Assembly (NCBI RefSeq): GCF_000384475.1
Contig: NZ_ARWB01000001.1
Location: forward strand, 1,778,176-1,842,175
DNA length: 64,000 nucleotides
DNA from: Methylopila sp. M107
GTDB taxonomy: Bacteria > Pseudomonadota > Alphaproteobacteria > Rhizobiales > Methylopilaceae
Direction: 5' to 3'
Below the pieces are notes generated by a model. That model searched no databases. It had not been told where the DNA came from and was given only the letters and a program-made list of their open reading frames with translations. The translations under genes and the position numbers were made by a program. This document shows positions 50,133 through 58,508 of this stretch, one piece after another (the first letter of the stretch is position 1; each line of letters starts with the position of its first letter).

Positions 50133-51212
50133 TCACGCCCCGTAGGTCGGCAACCCCGCCAGGAAGCGCACGAGGTCGACCCGCCGGCGAAACCCGGTCT
50201 TTCGCAGCACCGCCTTCACATGGGTCCTGACCGTCTCCTCGGCGACGCCGAGCGCGGCCGCGGCTTCGCTCGTCACGTCGCCCGACAGCATCGTCTGCGC
50301 GACCCGCGCCTCCATCGGCGTGAGGTCGAACAGCGCCCGGATCAGCCCCGCGTCAGGCGCGGCCGCGGCGTCGAGCCGTGTGACGAGCAGCAGCGCCGTG
50401 CCGGCGCCGAACACGTCCCGCGCCGCGCCCTCGCTCGGCAGAATGTGCAGCACGAGCGGCGCGGCGGCGCCGTCGGCCGGGATCGCGATCGACAGCGGCG
50501 GCCGCCGCCCGCCCCGCCCCGCCTTCCGGGCGAGAGCGGCGGACAGCGCCTTCGCCGCGCCCTCGAAGACCAGCCGCAGCCGGTCGCGCGGGCCGATCGC
50601 GAGCTGTCGGTCGAGCGTGCAGAACAGGTCGTTGGCCGCGACGACGCTGGCGTCCTCGCGCACCAGCGCCGCCGGAACCGCGGCGAGCCCGAACGCCTCC
50701 ACCGCGCCCTTGGCGCGCTCGAAGCGCAGCTTGGCCGTCAGCAGCGAGGCGCGCGAGATGTGCGGCCGCAGCTGCTCCAGCACGTGCATCGCCTCGTCGG
50801 TCAACGGGCCGTCGCGCCAATGCTGCTCGACCGAGAACAGCAGGATCTCGCCGGTCGGCACCGGCGTCGCGAGCGCCGCGCTCCAGCCATAGCCGAGCGG
50901 CCGCAGGAAGTCCTTCACCATCGGAAGTTCGGCGACCTCATCCGGCCGGTAGATGTCGACGTCGCGGATGAAGCCGGAATGGCCGTCCCGCAGCAGCTTT
51001 TCCATCCGGTCGTTCTTGGCGGCCCAGCCCTCTTCGAAATAGCGGCGGACGGCCGCCATGACGCCCGGAGAGGCGACCCAGACGGGCGCGGCGCGATCGA
51101 CCGTGATCAGCGTGCCGCCGGCGGCGCCGATCCGCCGCGAGATGTCGTCCAGAACCGCCGGCCAGCATTCCGGCACGGCGGCGGCTTCGTAGATCTTCTC
51201 GACAAGGTCCAT
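50133..51212 (-). CDS. LuxR-type transcriptional regulator
   Basis: 359 residues. The C-terminal LuxR helix-turn-helix (about 293-357) reads LTPMEARVAQTMLSGDVTSE then ALGVAEETVRTHVKAVLRKT. The N-terminal 280 residues are a sensory region with PAS-like features, not an autoinducer domain or receiver, so the ligand is unknown. A duplicated promoter-like module lies 125 bp upstream and points toward this gene; whether it drives it is unproven. Confidence 0.88.
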   Translation of the reverse strand: MDLVEKIYEAAAVPECWPAVLDDISRRIGAAGGTLITVDRAAPVWVASPGVMAAVRRYFEEGWAAKNDRMEKLLRDGHSGFIRDVDIYRPDEVAELPMVKDFLRPLGYGWSAALATPVPTGEILLFSVEQHWRDGPLTDEAMHVLEQLRPHISRASLLTAKLRFERAKGAVEAFGLAAVPAALVREDASVVAANDLFCTLDRQLAIGPRDRLRLVFEGAAKALSAALARKAGRGGRRPPLSIAIPADGAAAPLVLHILPSEGAARDVFGAGTALLLVTRLDAAAAPDAGLIRALFDLTPMEARVAQTMLSGDVTSEAAAALGVAEETVRTHVKAVLRKTGFRRRVDLVRFLAGLPTYGA

Positions 51213-51337
51213 GTCGCGGCGGGGATATCTTCTATGCGCGGGGTATGTGGCGCCGGATGGTGCCCCAACCGGACGCCGGTAGGCAGAGACCGCAGCTACG
51301 TACGTAGTTTCGCGCGGGCTCCACGTGTCCTCCGCCG

Positions 51338-51416
51338 GCGCAACTGTGGAGCATGTACAAAACCTACCCCGACAGCGTCACGCTGTCAATGACTATTTTC
51401 CTCACTAGGATTTTTT
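51338..51416 (-). promoter_or_regulatory. Promoter/operator-like repeat, copy B
   Basis: On the minus strand: an A-rich run, TTGACA (51389-51384), a perfect palindrome GACAGCG TCA CGCTGTC (51371-51387) over the -35 box, and TAGGTT 17 bp downstream. It aligns gap-free with 45326-45404. The conserved blocks are 18 bp (51338-51355), 19 bp around the palindrome, and TAGGATTTTTT. Confidence 0.65.
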
Positions 51417-51436
51417 ATCCAGGGAAGCGGACCTCC

Positions 51437-52600
51437 TCACCGCTCGATGACGATCCTCGGCGCGGCGCGTCCGGGCGTCCCCTGGGTCAGTCTGGCCCAT
51501 GCGGCCTGCGCGATCCGGCCATAGGCCAGGGCGTCCTCGCTCTCCGGCGCCGAGACCACGATGGGGGCGCCCGAGTCCGACGTCTCCCGGATTCTGAGCG
51601 AAAGCGGCACCTCGCCGAGGAACGGCGTCGACATCGCCTGCGCCTCCGCGCGGGCGCCGCCATGGCCGAACAGGTCGGCCCGGTGGCCGCATTCCGGGCA
51701 GCAGTAGTAGCTCATGTTCTCGACGACCCCGAGAATCGGGACGTCGACCTTGCGGAACATCGCGACGCCGCGGCGGGCGTCCGCGAGCGCAAGGTCCTGG
51801 GGCGTCGAGACGATGACGGCGCCGGAGAGCTTCACCCGCTGCGCCATGGTGAGCTGCGCGTCGCCGGTGCCGGGCGGCATGTCGACGACCAGGATGTCGA
51901 GCTCGCCCCAGTCGACCTCCGTGAGCATCTGGGTCAGCGCCGACATCACCATCGGCCCCCGCCAGATCATCGCGGTGCCGGCGTCGACCAGGAAGCCGAT
52001 CGACATGATCTTCAGCCCGTGAGCCTCGAGCGGCTTCATCCGTTTGTTCTCGACCACCGGACGCTCGTGAAGCCCGAACAGCGTCGGCACCGAGGGACCG
52101 TAGACGTCCGCGTCCATCAGCCCGACCCGCAACCCTTGAGCTTTGAGCGCAAGCGCGAGGTTCGCGGCGGTCGTCGACTTGCCGACGCCGCCTTTTCCCG
52201 AGGCGACCGCCACGATGTGCCGGACCCCCGGAACCCCCGCTCCGCTCGGCTGCGTCGGGCGTGGCGCCGGCGCTGCGCCCTCCGGCGCCGGTCGGGAGCC
52301 GCGCGCCATGGTGGGTGCGGGACGCGAGGCGGCGGGCGCGGAGCCCGGCGCCTTTTCGGCGGTGAGCGCGACCAGCACGTCCGAGACGCCCGGCAGCGCC
52401 TTCACGGCGGCTTCCGCCGCGCGGCGGATCGGCTCCAGCGCCGAGGCGCGCTCGGGCGTCGTCTCGATGGAAAAGATCACCCGCCCGCCCGGCATCACGG
52501 CGATGCTTGAGAGCGCCGCCGACTCCCCGAGGCTCCCCGCCCCGTCGGGCGCCGGAACAGCGGCGAGCGCGCGCCGGACGTCGTCTTCCGAGACCGCCAT
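51437..52600 (-). CDS. mrp: Mrp/ApbC family iron-sulfur cluster carrier ATPase
   Basis: 387 residues. The N-terminal MIP18/DUF59 domain spans about 5-80, followed by a Pro/Ala linker and the P-loop domain with the deviant Walker A GKGGVGKS (about 136-143) and the ligand motif CCPECG (about 297-302) that can hold a bridging 4Fe-4S cluster. It delivers Fe-S clusters to apoproteins in the cytoplasm. It is divergent from mobA. Full length for the family. Confidence 0.95.
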   Translation of the reverse strand: MAVSEDDVRRALAAVPAPDGAGSLGESAALSSIAVMPGGRVIFSIETTPERASALEPIRRAAEAAVKALPGVSDVLVALTAEKAPGSAPAASRPAPTMARGSRPAPEGAAPAPRPTQPSGAGVPGVRHIVAVASGKGGVGKSTTAANLALALKAQGLRVGLMDADVYGPSVPTLFGLHERPVVENKRMKPLEAHGLKIMSIGFLVDAGTAMIWRGPMVMSALTQMLTEVDWGELDILVVDMPPGTGDAQLTMAQRVKLSGAVIVSTPQDLALADARRGVAMFRKVDVPILGVVENMSYYCCPECGHRADLFGHGGARAEAQAMSTPFLGEVPLSLRIRETSDSGAPIVVSAPESEDALAYGRIAQAAWARLTQGTPGRAAPRIVIER

Positions 52601-52685
52601 GGGAATTCGTCTCCTTGCTCGTTCGCCCGCGCTATGGACCTATCCGCGTCACCCGGTCAAATGGACCGCTGGAAGCGGAGCCGCA

Positions 52686-53285
52686 ATGACCGACGCCATG
52701 AAGATCGCAGGGCTCGTGCTAATGGGCGGCAAGGCGAGCCGCCTGGGCGGCGGCGACAAGGCGCTGATCGAGATCGCGGGACGCAGCGTGCTGCAGCGGG
52801 CGCTGAACCGTTTCGCCCCGCAGGTCGGTCCGCTCGCGCTCTCCGCCAATGGCGACCCGGCGCGGCTGGGGGGCTTCGGCCTGCCGATCGTGCCGGACCT
52901 CGAGGACGCGCCCGAGGGTCCGCTCGGCGGCGTGCTGGCGGGGCTCGCCTGGGCGTCCGGGCAAGCGGGCGTCAGCCACCTCGCGACGCTGCCAGGCGAC
53001 GCCCCCTCCCCGCCGCTCGACCTCGTGAGACGTCTCGTGGAAGCCGCCGGCGACGGCGCCGCCGCCGCCTACGGGCCTCGGGGCGTCGAGCCGCTGCATG
53101 CGCTCTGGCCGATCGCCGCGGAAGCGCGGCTGAAGGCGCTGGTCGCGGACGGGCTCGGCTCGCCGAAGCGCGCGCTGGAGGCGCTCGGCGCTGTGGCGGT
53201 CCGCTTCGACGAGCCGGACGCATTTCTCGATCTCGACACGCCGGAGGACGTCGCGCGGGCTGAAAGTTTTTTCGGGCGGGCGTAA
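52686..53285 (+). CDS. mobA: Molybdenum cofactor guanylyltransferase MobA
   Basis: 199 residues. It transfers GMP to molybdopterin to form MGD. The nucleotide-binding start reads LVLMGGKASRLGGGDKALIE, and EGPLGGVLAGL and LPGDAP follow as in the NTP_transf_3 family. The ATG at 52686 gives a normal start. The stop is followed by the ABC importer genes after 70 bp on the same strand. mobB and moeA are not in the window. Confidence 0.93.
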   Translation: MTDAMKIAGLVLMGGKASRLGGGDKALIEIAGRSVLQRALNRFAPQVGPLALSANGDPARLGGFGLPIVPDLEDAPEGPLGGVLAGLAWASGQAGVSHLATLPGDAPSPPLDLVRRLVEAAGDGAAAAYGPRGVEPLHALWPIAAEARLKALVADGLGSPKRALEALGAVAVRFDEPDAFLDLDTPEDVARAESFFGRA

Positions 53286-53355
53286 ACGTCGCGTTGTCGC
53301 CCTCGTTCCAGAGTGAAACTCTGATCACGCGCCCGGCATGAGCAGAGGTCGATCC

Positions 53356-54141
53356 ATGAGTCTTCGAAATCTCGCCGGGCTGCTGCTCGTCGTCGCCATT
53401 TCCGCGCTCGCAACGTCCGCCTCCGCCCACGACCGCAAGACGCTGCGCATCGGCTCGGAGGGCGCCTATCCGCCGTTCAATTTCACCGACTCGAACGGCG
53501 AATTGCAGGGCTTCGAGATCGACCTCGCCAAGGCGATCTGCGCCGAGGAGAAGATCACCTGCGAGTTCGTCGCGCAGGACTGGGAGGGGCTGATCCCGGC
53601 TCTGCTTGCCGGCCGCTACGACGCGATCTTCGCCTCGCTCTCGATCACGGAGGAGCGCCGGAAGGTCGTCGACTTCACGGCCAAATATTACAGCTCGCCC
53701 TCGCTGTTCGTGACCGCGAAGGCGAACGCGGCGCTCGCGACGACGCCGGAGGCTTTGGCGGGCAAGACGCTCGGCGCGCAGGGCGGCACGGTGAGCGCGC
53801 GCTACCTGCAGGAGGTCATGGCTCCGGCCGGCGCCGAGATAAAGCTCTACGTCACCCAGGACGAGGCCAATCTCGACCTCGCTTCCGGACGTCTCGACGC
53901 CGTGCTCGGCGACAAGTTCGTGATGCTGAACTGGCTGGAGAAAACCGCGGACGGCGAATGCTGCCAGATCGTCGGCTCCGACCTCTCCGATCCGAAGTTC
54001 TTCGGCGACGGCATCGGAGCGGGCGTGCGGAAGGGCGATGCGGACGTGAAAGCGCTGATCGACAAGGGGCTCGCGGCGATCCGCGCCAATGGCGAGTACG
54101 ACCGCATCAACGCCCGCTACTTCCCGTTCAGCATCTACTGA
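53356..54141 (+). CDS. Amino-acid ABC transporter substrate-binding protein
   Basis: 261 residues of the SBP_bac_3 family (HisJ/ArgT-like). Signal peptide about 1-24 (ending ASAHD). Typical strings: LRIGSEGAYPPFNFTDSNGE, GFEIDLAKAICAEE, and SLSITEERRKVVDFT. It should bind a polar or basic amino acid in the periplasm. ATG 53356 has AGAGGT before it; ATG 53338 is the alternative. Two permease genes follow. Confidence 0.93.
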   Translation: MSLRNLAGLLLVVAISALATSASAHDRKTLRIGSEGAYPPFNFTDSNGELQGFEIDLAKAICAEEKITCEFVAQDWEGLIPALLAGRYDAIFASLSITEERRKVVDFTAKYYSSPSLFVTAKANAALATTPEALAGKTLGAQGGTVSARYLQEVMAPAGAEIKLYVTQDEANLDLASGRLDAVLGDKFVMLNWLEKTADGECCQIVGSDLSDPKFFGDGIGAGVRKGDADVKALIDKGLAAIRANGEYDRINARYFPFSIY

Positions 54142-54170
54142 CGGCGCGGTGAGCGCCCGCGGATGACGGC

Positions 54171-54923
54171 ATGGCGGTGACGGACTTCCTCGCGCCGCTC
54201 GCTTTCGGCCCCGCCGGATGGGGCGACGAACTGCTGTCCGGCGCGTGGCTGACCCTGCGGCTCGCGCTCGCCACGGCGCCGATCGGCTTCGCCATCGGCC
54301 TCGGCGTCGCGCTCATGCGGAACGCGCGATCGCGGCCGCTGCGGGCGCTCGGCGAGGGATACGGCGCCGTGTTCCGCGCGCTGCCCGAGCTGCTCACCAT
54401 CTTCATCGTCTACTTTGGCGCGCCGCGCCTCATAAACGCCCTGCTCGCGCTCGGCGAAGGCGCGCTCGGGCTGCCGCCGTCGGCGCGGCAGTTCCAGATC
54501 GACGGCTTCACGGCCGGCGTCACGGCGCTCGCGCTGGTGCTCGGCGCGTTTTCGAGCGAGGTGTTTCTCGGCGCGATGCGCAGCGTCCCTTCGGGCCAGC
54601 GCGAGGCGGCCGACGCGCTCGGCATGTCGCGCGCCCAGACGTTCAGGCTCGTCGTCCTGCCGCAGACGCTCAGGCTCGCGGGTCCCGGCCTCGCCAACAA
54701 CTTGATGACGCTGCTGAAGGACACGTCGCTGGTGTCGGTCGTCGCGCTGCCCGAACTGATGCGCCAGGCGAACCTCGCGGCGCTCGGAACCCGCCAGCCC
54801 TTCCTGATCTACCTTGTCGCCTGCCTGCTCTACCTCGCGATGTCGTGGCTCTCGGAACGCCTTCGCGCCCGGCTCGAAAGCGGGCCCGGGCTGAACCGCC
54901 TCGCCCGGGACGGCGGCCGATGA
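54171..54923 (+). CDS. Amino-acid ABC transporter permease (HisQ-like)
   Basis: 250 residues, five to six membrane helices, BPD_transp_1 fold. The EAA loop that contacts the ATPase is REAADALGMSRAQTFRLVVL (about 143-162). It pairs with the next gene, which it overlaps by 4 bp (ATGA). The specificity is probably that of a lysine/arginine/histidine-type importer. No ATPase gene lies in this operon. Confidence 0.92.
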   Translation: MAVTDFLAPLAFGPAGWGDELLSGAWLTLRLALATAPIGFAIGLGVALMRNARSRPLRALGEGYGAVFRALPELLTIFIVYFGAPRLINALLALGEGALGLPPSARQFQIDGFTAGVTALALVLGAFSSEVFLGAMRSVPSGQREAADALGMSRAQTFRLVVLPQTLRLAGPGLANNLMTLLKDTSLVSVVALPELMRQANLAALGTRQPFLIYLVACLLYLAMSWLSERLRARLESGPGLNRLARDGGR

Positions 54924-55648
54924 GCGGCGACGGGCTGCTGGCGCTCGCCCAGTTCGCGGGGCTCGACGCAGGCCTTCTGGCGAGATACGGGCCGGCGCTT
55001 CTGCAGGGTCTCAAGACGACGCTGCAGCTCGTCGCATTGTCGGTTCCCATCGGTTTCGTGCTCGCGATCGGCCTCGCTTATGCGCGCCTCGAAGGGGGCG
55101 TCTTCACGCGCGCGCCATCGTCAGGCTTCATGGGTTTTTTCCGCGGCACGCCCGTGCTTTGCCAGCTGTTCCTCGTCTATTACGGCGCCGGGCAGTTTCA
55201 CGCGGCGCTGCAATCGGCGGGCCTCTGGTGGATCTTCCGCGACGCCTTCTGGTGCGCGACGCTGACATTCGTCCTGAACACCGCCGCCTATCAGGCGGAG
55301 ATCATCCGTGGCGCCGTCTCGACGCTGCCCCGAGGCCAGCGCGAGGCCGCGGAGGCGCTCGGCTACGGGACGTTCGGCGCCTGGCGGCGCGTGCTGCTGC
55401 CGCAGGCGTTTCGCGTCGCGCTGAGGCCGCTCGGCAACGAGCTCATCCTGATGATCAAGGCGAGCTCGATCGCGAGCGTGGTGACCGTGGTCGACGTCAT
55501 GGGCGCGACCAAGCGCGCCTATTCGGGCTCGCTCGACTTCGAGGTCTATGTCTGGGCGGCGCTGATCTATCTCGCGCTGGTCGAGATCGTCCGCCGCGTC
55601 TGGAACCTGCTGGAGCGCCGCATGACGCGCCATCTCGGAAGCGCCTGA
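54920..55648 (+). CDS. Amino-acid ABC transporter permease (HisM-like)
   Basis: 242 residues, BPD_transp_1 fold. EAA loop REAAEALGYGTFGAWRRVLL (about 142-161) and the family segment GFFRGTPVLCQLFLVYYGAG (about 72-91). It is the second permease of the importer. The next gene is convergent, 1 bp away, so the operon ends here without an ATP-binding subunit. Confidence 0.92.
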   Translation: MSGDGLLALAQFAGLDAGLLARYGPALLQGLKTTLQLVALSVPIGFVLAIGLAYARLEGGVFTRAPSSGFMGFFRGTPVLCQLFLVYYGAGQFHAALQSAGLWWIFRDAFWCATLTFVLNTAAYQAEIIRGAVSTLPRGQREAAEALGYGTFGAWRRVLLPQAFRVALRPLGNELILMIKASSIASVVTVVDVMGATKRAYSGSLDFEVYVWAALIYLALVEIVRRVWNLLERRMTRHLGSA

Positions 55649-55649
55649 G

Positions 55650-56105
55650 TCAGCGGTCCTCCGGATCGGACCCTTTGTCGATCTCGTCCCGGTCGGCCTC
55701 GGGCAACTCCGGGAGCGCGTCGACGATCGCGGCGTGGACCAGCTTCTGGAAATTCGAAGTCTTCTCGCGGAGCGCCGCGAAGGCCGTCTCGACATGCTCC
55801 TTGTTGACCGGGTCCTCGCGCATCGCGCGGCGCGAGGCGCGGCGGGCGACCTTGAGCTCGTCATGCGCCTGGGCGAGTTCGAACTTCCGGTCGAGCAGTT
55901 TGGCCCGCACCTTGTCCCCGACAGATTTCGGGTAGCGTTTCGAGACGAACTCGATGGTGTTCTCGATGTTGCGCGGCCCCCTGGGCTCCTTCACCTTCAG
56001 GCCGGCATAGGCGAAGTAGCCAAGATAGCCGACCGCCATCATGTTGACCGCAAGCGACAGCGCCAGCAGCGCGTAGATGAACCCATGAGGGCGCCGCGAC
56101 GTCAT
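55650..56105 (-). CDS. Periplasmic heavy-metal sensor-like protein (CpxP/CnrX group)
   Basis: 151 residues. A membrane anchor (about 9-33) is followed by a helical periplasmic domain rich in charged residues (FELAQAHDELKVARRASRRA, then NKEHVETAFAALREKTSNF), the pattern of the CpxP/CnrX/Spy-like family (Metal_resist). It could sense metals or misfolded proteins and act on the anti-sigma factor next to it. It is last in the order EF-hand, sigma, anti-sigma, sensor. Confidence 0.75.
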   Translation of the reverse strand: MTSRRPHGFIYALLALSLAVNMMAVGYLGYFAYAGLKVKEPRGPRNIENTIEFVSKRYPKSVGDKVRAKLLDRKFELAQAHDELKVARRASRRAMREDPVNKEHVETAFAALREKTSNFQKLVHAAIVDALPELPEADRDEIDKGSDPEDR

Positions 56106-56527
56106 CAAAGTTCCGCGTCCTCGATCGAAACCAGCGGCGATCCAAGGTCCGGATCGGCGTCGTCGGCCTGAGCCGGCGCGGCGATAGAACCAAGCAGCAC
56201 GCCGAGCGCGAGCGCCGCCGCGCACACACTCCCGCCCGCCAGCGCGAACCGCCGCGGCGAACCGACCAGCCAGCCCAGCCTGTCGGCGTTGCGCGCCTCG
56301 ATGTCCGACACGACCCGGAACGCGAAACCGTTCGGCGCGTCCGCCTGCGCGGCTTCGGCGACCAGCCCCGCCAGCCGCCGCGCATCGGCATGCAGCGCGC
56401 GCGCCTGCGCCGAGCGGGCGATCAGCGCATAGGCCTCGCCCGCATCGGTTGCGGGCCAGCGCTCGAACTCCGGGCCGAGCCCGTCGAGCCGTTCGGCGAA
56501 CCGTTCCAATCTCCTCGTCTCATCCAT
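56105..56527 (-). CDS. Putative anti-sigma factor
   Basis: 140 residues. An N-terminal cytoplasmic part of about 85 residues (RFAERLDGLGPEFERWPATD), one membrane segment (about 96-118), and a short acidic tail. It overlaps the sigma gene by 8 bp and the downstream sensor gene by one base (TGATG). Its position and topology suit an anti-sigma factor. No zinc-finger HxxxCxxC motif is visible. Confidence 0.65.
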   Translation of the reverse strand: MDETRRLERFAERLDGLGPEFERWPATDAGEAYALIARSAQARALHADARRLAGLVAEAAQADAPNGFAFRVVSDIEARNADRLGWLVGSPRRFALAGGSVCAAALALGVLLGSIAAPAQADDADPDLGSPLVSIEDAEL

Positions 56528-57107
56528 CTCCCGCCTCCTCTCGCGCAGCGAGCTTGGCGCGCAAGGTTCGCCTCGCGCGCACCAGCATCGATTCCACGGC
56601 CTTCTCGCTCGCGCCAAGCGTCTCAGCGATCTCGGCGTTGGAGCGCTCCCCGTCGGCCGACAGCAGCAGCGCGGCGCGCTGCCGGGCCGGCAGTTTCTTG
56701 ATGTCGTCGCGCACCATCGCGATCTCGTCGCGGTCGGCGAGCGCCCGTTCCTGGTCCGGATCGTCGGACGGCGGGTCGAACGCGTCGGCGAATGGCAAAA
56801 AACGGCGTATCCGCTGCCTCCGCTCGCGGTCGACGCACAGATTGACGACGATCCGGTGCAGCCAGGTCGAGAACTTCGCAGCCCCCGGCTTCCACCGGTC
56901 CGCTGCGCGCCACACGCGCCAGAACGCGTCCTGGACGATGTCCTCGGCCTCGGCGGGCGACCCGGTGAACCGGTGAGCGAGCGCCTGCGCCCTCGGTCCG
57001 TGACGCGCAATCAGCCGCGCCAGAGCGCGCTGGTCGCCCTCCGCGACGCGCGCCATCAGCGCGTCGTCCTCGTTCTTCTCCGGCGTCTCGATCGGCGGTC
57101 TACTCAC
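56520..57107 (-). CDS. ECF RNA polymerase sigma factor
   Basis: 195 residues. Region 2 (about 18-85: ARLIARHGPRAQALAHRFTG, then AEDIVQDAFWRVWRAADRW and FSTWLHRIVVNLCVDRERR) and region 4 (about 125-180: LPARQRAALLLSADGERSNA, then TLGASEKAVESMLVRARRTL). The GTG at 57107 has an AAGGCGGC site upstream; ATGs at 57149 and 57179 are in frame. It overlaps the next gene. Homologous sets regulate metal or envelope stress responses. Confidence 0.88.
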   Translation of the reverse strand: MSRPPIETPEKNEDDALMARVAEGDQRALARLIARHGPRAQALAHRFTGSPAEAEDIVQDAFWRVWRAADRWKPGAAKFSTWLHRIVVNLCVDRERRQRIRRFLPFADAFDPPSDDPDQERALADRDEIAMVRDDIKKLPARQRAALLLSADGERSNAEIAETLGASEKAVESMLVRARRTLRAKLAAREEAGDG

Positions 57108-57190
57108 GGCGCCGCCTTCGTACGCCAATCTGGCTGCGCCGCCATGCATCATCGGCCGACACCCCGCCGCTCGCGCCAACCGGCCGCGAG

Positions 57191-57670
57191 CTAGTCCCGC
57201 TTGCCCCGTTTCGAACCCTTCTTCTCGATGAACATCTCGAGCTCGGCCTTGGAGACGCGTCCGTCGCGATTTTCGTCCGCGCGCGTAAACCAGCGGGGCG
57301 TCATCGTCATGAACTCCGACTGGCTGATCTTCCCGTCGCGGTTCTCGTCTGCGCGCTGCAGGCGCTTGACCAGCTTCTCCGCGCCCTTGCCCTTGCCGCG
57401 CTCCGCCCGCTTGGCCCGCATCGCTTCGATCTCGGCGCGGTCGACCACGCCGTCGCCATTGGCGTCGAACCGCTCGAAGGACTTTGCGAGCTTCTTTTCC
57501 GCCTCGGCGCGGTCCACGACCCCGTCGCCGTTCCTGTCGAGACGCTCGAAGCTCTTGGTCAACCGATCCGCGCGCTGCTCTCTGCTCGCGTCCTGCGCCA
57601 AGGCGGGGGCCGACGCGGCCAGTATCGCGCCAAGCGCGAGCGCCGCTGCAAGCGGGAGACGTCCGGCCAT
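57191..57670 (-). CDS. Secreted EF-hand calcium-binding protein
   Basis: 159 residues with a signal peptide (about 1-25, ending ALAQD). Four EF-hand loops are visible: DRNGDGVVDRAE, DANGDGVVDRAE, DENRDGKISQSE and DENRDGRVSKAE. The C-terminus is Lys/Arg-rich. It lies 83 bp before the ECF sigma gene on the same strand and may be part of its regulon. It probably buffers or senses Ca2+ in the periplasm. Confidence 0.88.
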   Translation of the reverse strand: MAGRLPLAAALALGAILAASAPALAQDASREQRADRLTKSFERLDRNGDGVVDRAEAEKKLAKSFERFDANGDGVVDRAEIEAMRAKRAERGKGKGAEKLVKRLQRADENRDGKISQSEFMTMTPRWFTRADENRDGRVSKAELEMFIEKKGSKRGKRD

Positions 57671-57711
57671 GAAAAATGCTCCTTCAGCAGTCCATTGGAG
57701 TTCCGCCATTG

Positions 57712-58470
57712 TCACGCGGCGACATCGCAGTCCCTGCGGAATTGGTCCCACGCCTCGTCGAAACGATCGTCCAGCGCGGCGCGCACGAGCCGGCGATAGA
57801 CCGGGAGCGCGTCCTGTTCAAACCATGGATTGCGCTTGAGCCAGGCGTTGTTCCGCCATGACGGATGAGGCATCGGCGCGACGACCGGCGTTTCGGCGCG
57901 AGCGAGCGTCCGCCGCCAGTCCGCGACCGTCTCGGTCATGCTGGGGCGGGCGTCGCGACCAAGGTGCCAGAGTTGGGCGGGGCGGCCGACCGCGAAGACC
58001 AACTCGATGTGCGGCAGGTCAGAGAACACCTGGTCGCGCCACGCCGGCGCGCATTCGGACCGCGCGGGGCGATCCGCGCCGTCTTTCGTCAGTCCGGGAA
58101 AGCAGAAGCCCATCGGCACGATCGCAATCCGGCTGTCGTCGTAGAATTCCGCATCGTCCGTCCCGAGCCAGGCGCGGAGCCGGACGCCGGACGGATCGGT
58201 GAACGGCGCGCCGCTCGCATGGACCCGGACGCCCGGCGCCTGACCGCAGATCGCGATCCGGGCGCTCGCGCGCGCCCTCAGCACAGGTCGCGGCTGGTGC
58301 GGCAGCGGAGCGCGCCGGTGAGTGTCGCGACAGATCGAACAGGCCCTGATCCTCTCGAGCAAAACGTCGAGCGAGGCCTGTGGATCATCCGGGCCGAACG
58401 CAGGGTTTGGTCCAGTTTTTATCAAGTTCTGCGCATCGAGGTGAGCGGCTCTTAATGGTTTACGAGCCAT
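57712..58470 (-). CDS. Uracil-DNA glycosylase family protein
   Basis: 252 residues of the UDG superfamily. Conserved parts: CSICRDTHRRAPLPHQPRPV, then IAICGQAPGVRVHASGAPFT (motif A region), and MPHPSWRNNAWLKRN, the C-terminal H-P-S motif. Members excise uracil or related lesions, or have unknown roles. The four cysteines for an Fe-S cluster of family 4 are not seen, so it is another subgroup. The start at ATG 58470 includes about 40 residues before the conserved part. Confidence 0.85.
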   Translation of the reverse strand: MARKPLRAAHLDAQNLIKTGPNPAFGPDDPQASLDVLLERIRACSICRDTHRRAPLPHQPRPVLRARASARIAICGQAPGVRVHASGAPFTDPSGVRLRAWLGTDDAEFYDDSRIAIVPMGFCFPGLTKDGADRPARSECAPAWRDQVFSDLPHIELVFAVGRPAQLWHLGRDARPSMTETVADWRRTLARAETPVVAPMPHPSWRNNAWLKRNPWFEQDALPVYRRLVRAALDDRFDEAWDQFRRDCDVAA

Positions 58471-58508
58471 GATCCACGCCCTGTCGGTCGCGTAACACGG
58501 GTTGTCTG

